Part shown: positions 62,939-64,000 of the stretch, in pieces
Position numbering within the stretch: the first letter of the stretch is position 1
Layout: each line of letters starts with the position of its first letter
Origin: Microbispora sp. NBC_01189
GTDB taxonomy: Bacteria; Actinomycetota; Actinomycetes; Streptosporangiales; Streptosporangiaceae
Assembly: GCF_036010665.1 (NCBI RefSeq)
Contig: NZ_CP108581.1
Location: 1,925,501 to 1,989,500 of the forward strand
Length of the DNA stretch: 64,000 nucleotides
Direction: 5' to 3'
Notes under the pieces: generated by a model
Databases searched by the model: none
Seen by the model: the letters and a program-made list of their open reading frames with translations, nothing else
What the model was told of the DNA's origin: nothing
Translations under genes and position numbers: made by a program

Positions 62939-63804
62939 CGTTTCGGGGAGCGAGCGGGGAGGGCGCGGTGGAGGAGGGCGCGGGTGAGGAGGCGGAGGGC
63001 GAAGGGGAGATCGTCGACGAGGTAGCGGCGGGCGAGCCGGTGGGGCTCGCCGATCAGGCGGAACAGCCATTCGAGCCCGTGGTCGCCCATCCAGCCGGGG
63101 GCGCGGCGCACCGACCCGGCGGCGAAGGCGATGGCCGCGCCGCAGCCGACGAACCACGTGCCCGGCAGGTCGGGCCGGAGCCGCTCGATGAGCCGGTCCT
63201 GCCGGGGGAACCCGAGACCCACGAAGACCAGGGACGGCCGCGCGGCGACGAGTCGCCCCCGCATCTCCGCCAGCGCCGCAGAGCTGGTCTCGAACCCGTA
63301 CGGCGGAGCGTGGACGCCCGCCACGACCAGGCCCGGATGCCGCCCGCACAGCGCGTCACGCGCCGCCTCGGCGACGCCCGGCGGCCCCCCGATCAGGTAG
63401 ACGGGCAGGCCGCGCGCCGCGGCGGCCCCGGTCAGCGACCAGATCAGGTCGGCTCCCGTCACCCGCTCCGGCAGCGGAGTCCCGAGCAGCCGCGAGGCCC
63501 AGACCAGGGGCATGCCGTCGGCCACGGCGAGCTCGGCCGCGTCGATCAGCGTACGCAGGGAGGGGTCGCGGGCGGCGGCCCGGCAGATGTCGACGTTCGG
63601 GGTGACCAGGTGGCCGCCCTCGCCGCGCTCCAGCGCGGCCATGATGTGGGCCACCACCTGCGCCTCGGTGAACGGGTCGAGCAGCACCCCGCCCACCCCG
63701 ACCCTGTCCGTCCCGGGCCCGCCCACCTCGTTCCCGGCCCAGCCGGGCCGGGCCGCGAACGCCGGGTCCAGAGCGGCCGTGGGGGTCGATGCGGGATCGG
63801 TCAT
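62935..63804 (-). CDS. WecG/TagA/CpsF-family glycosyltransferase
   Basis: A 289-aa GT26-type enzyme. HLVTPNVDICRAAARDPSLRTLIDAAELAVADGMPLVWASRLLG is the catalytic Asn/Asp region; GLPVYLIGGPPGVAEAA and LVFVGLGFPRQDRLIERLRPDLPGTWFVGCGAAIAFAAGSVRRAPGWMGDHGLEWLFRLIGEP follow. It adds ManNAc-type or other sugars to a lipid-linked acceptor. ATG at 63804 overlaps the stop of the upstream gene. Probably part of the same surface-polysaccharide system as 44.9-51.9 kb. Confidence 0.9.
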   Translation of the reverse strand: MTDPASTPTAALDPAFAARPGWAGNEVGGPGTDRVGVGGVLLDPFTEAQVVAHIMAALERGEGGHLVTPNVDICRAAARDPSLRTLIDAAELAVADGMPLVWASRLLGTPLPERVTGADLIWSLTGAAAARGLPVYLIGGPPGVAEAARDALCGRHPGLVVAGVHAPPYGFETSSAALAEMRGRLVAARPSLVFVGLGFPRQDRLIERLRPDLPGTWFVGCGAAIAFAAGSVRRAPGWMGDHGLEWLFRLIGEPHRLARRYLVDDLPFALRLLTRALLHRALPARSPKR

Positions 63805-64000
63805 CAGATGCCGTGGCCGCGCAGGTGGAGGGCGTGCATTACGGCGCGCGGGGTGAGCAGGCCGCCGGCCACCGCCAGCGCCACCGCGGCGCGCGGCTCG
63901 CCCGGCCGGGCGGAGAAGGCCCGCAGCGACCACCGGGCGGCCTCGCGGCGCCTTCCGAGAGCGGCGTGGCAGAAGGCGAGCTGCCCGTAGACGCGGGCCG
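63804..64000 (-). CDS. C-terminal end of a gene, cut by the window (likely glycosyltransferase)
   Basis: The frame is open from the window end to TGA at 63804-63806: 65 codons, ARVYGQLAFCHAALGRRREA then LTPRAVMHALHLRGHGI. The helical pattern is TPR-like, as found at the C-terminus of some family-2 glycosyltransferases, but the catalytic part is outside. TGATG overlap with the WecG-type gene shows a shared transcript. Confidence 0.6.
   Translation of the reverse strand, partial: ARVYGQLAFCHAALGRRREAARWSLRAFSARPGEPRAAVALAVAGGLLTPRAVMHALHLRGHGI

Overview
The window is about 64 kb of very high-GC DNA. It has GTG starts, ATGA/GTGA gene overlaps, F420-dependent enzymes and an actinobacterial gene order (mfd, SurA-like lipoprotein, mazG, eno, ftsB/divIC, DUF501, ppx). 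This points to a filamentous actinomycete chromosome; the gene mix suggests Streptosporangiales, but genus is inference.

Layout. 1-13.3 kb: a VWA protein cut by the window start, small membrane proteins, an IS200/IS605-type tnpB, an MFS exporter, the cbs-metB transsulfuration pair, a PQQ-propeller lipoprotein, a thiolase, an F420/PPOX protein and a BAX-inhibitor-like membrane protein. 13.4-23.4 kb is disturbed. It holds a decayed asparaginase, a short-chain dehydrogenase stub, transposase remnants (two IS630-type ends and a C-terminal transposase fragment) and a complete but frameshifted IS4-like element. Among them sit small redox genes (F420 reductase-like, LLM oxidoreductase, SDR/epimerase) with TetR and MarR regulators and clear palindromic operators. 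23.36-39.99 kb is core genome: an odd tRNA, ndh with a Rex-type operator, a family-5 uracil-DNA glycosylase, a P450, a PadR/HAAS pair, the ppx-DUF501-ftsB-eno-mazG-surA-mfd run, a methyltransferase and an APS kinase with a decayed sulfurylase domain.

40-52 kb is surface and polysaccharide biology: a phosphoesterase/MFS/propeller operon and a GH26 lipoprotein, then a plus-strand gene set with a Wzz-like chain-length protein, a Wzy-like ligase/polymerase, a kinase-fold protein, two sulfotransferases and a Wzx-like flippase. This looks like part of a sulfated exopolysaccharide pathway. It has no glycosyltransferase of its own; a WecG/TagA-type glycosyltransferase and the end of another gene lie at 62.9-64 kb. 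Between the two is a 52-57.7 kb island: a TetR stub, an IS1380 fragment, AT-richer polymorphic-toxin/immunity remnants, a broken ISAs1 transposase, a MarR/EamA divergent pair with a perfect operator, and a second tnpB element that has replaced the end of the EamA gene.

58-62.7 kb: a cyclodeaminase-family protein coupled to FolD, an MFS transporter and an ECF sigma factor with a YCII partner. The FolD lacks the lysine needed for cyclohydrolase activity in characterised FolD enzymes, which makes the coupled pair the most interesting functional hypothesis here.
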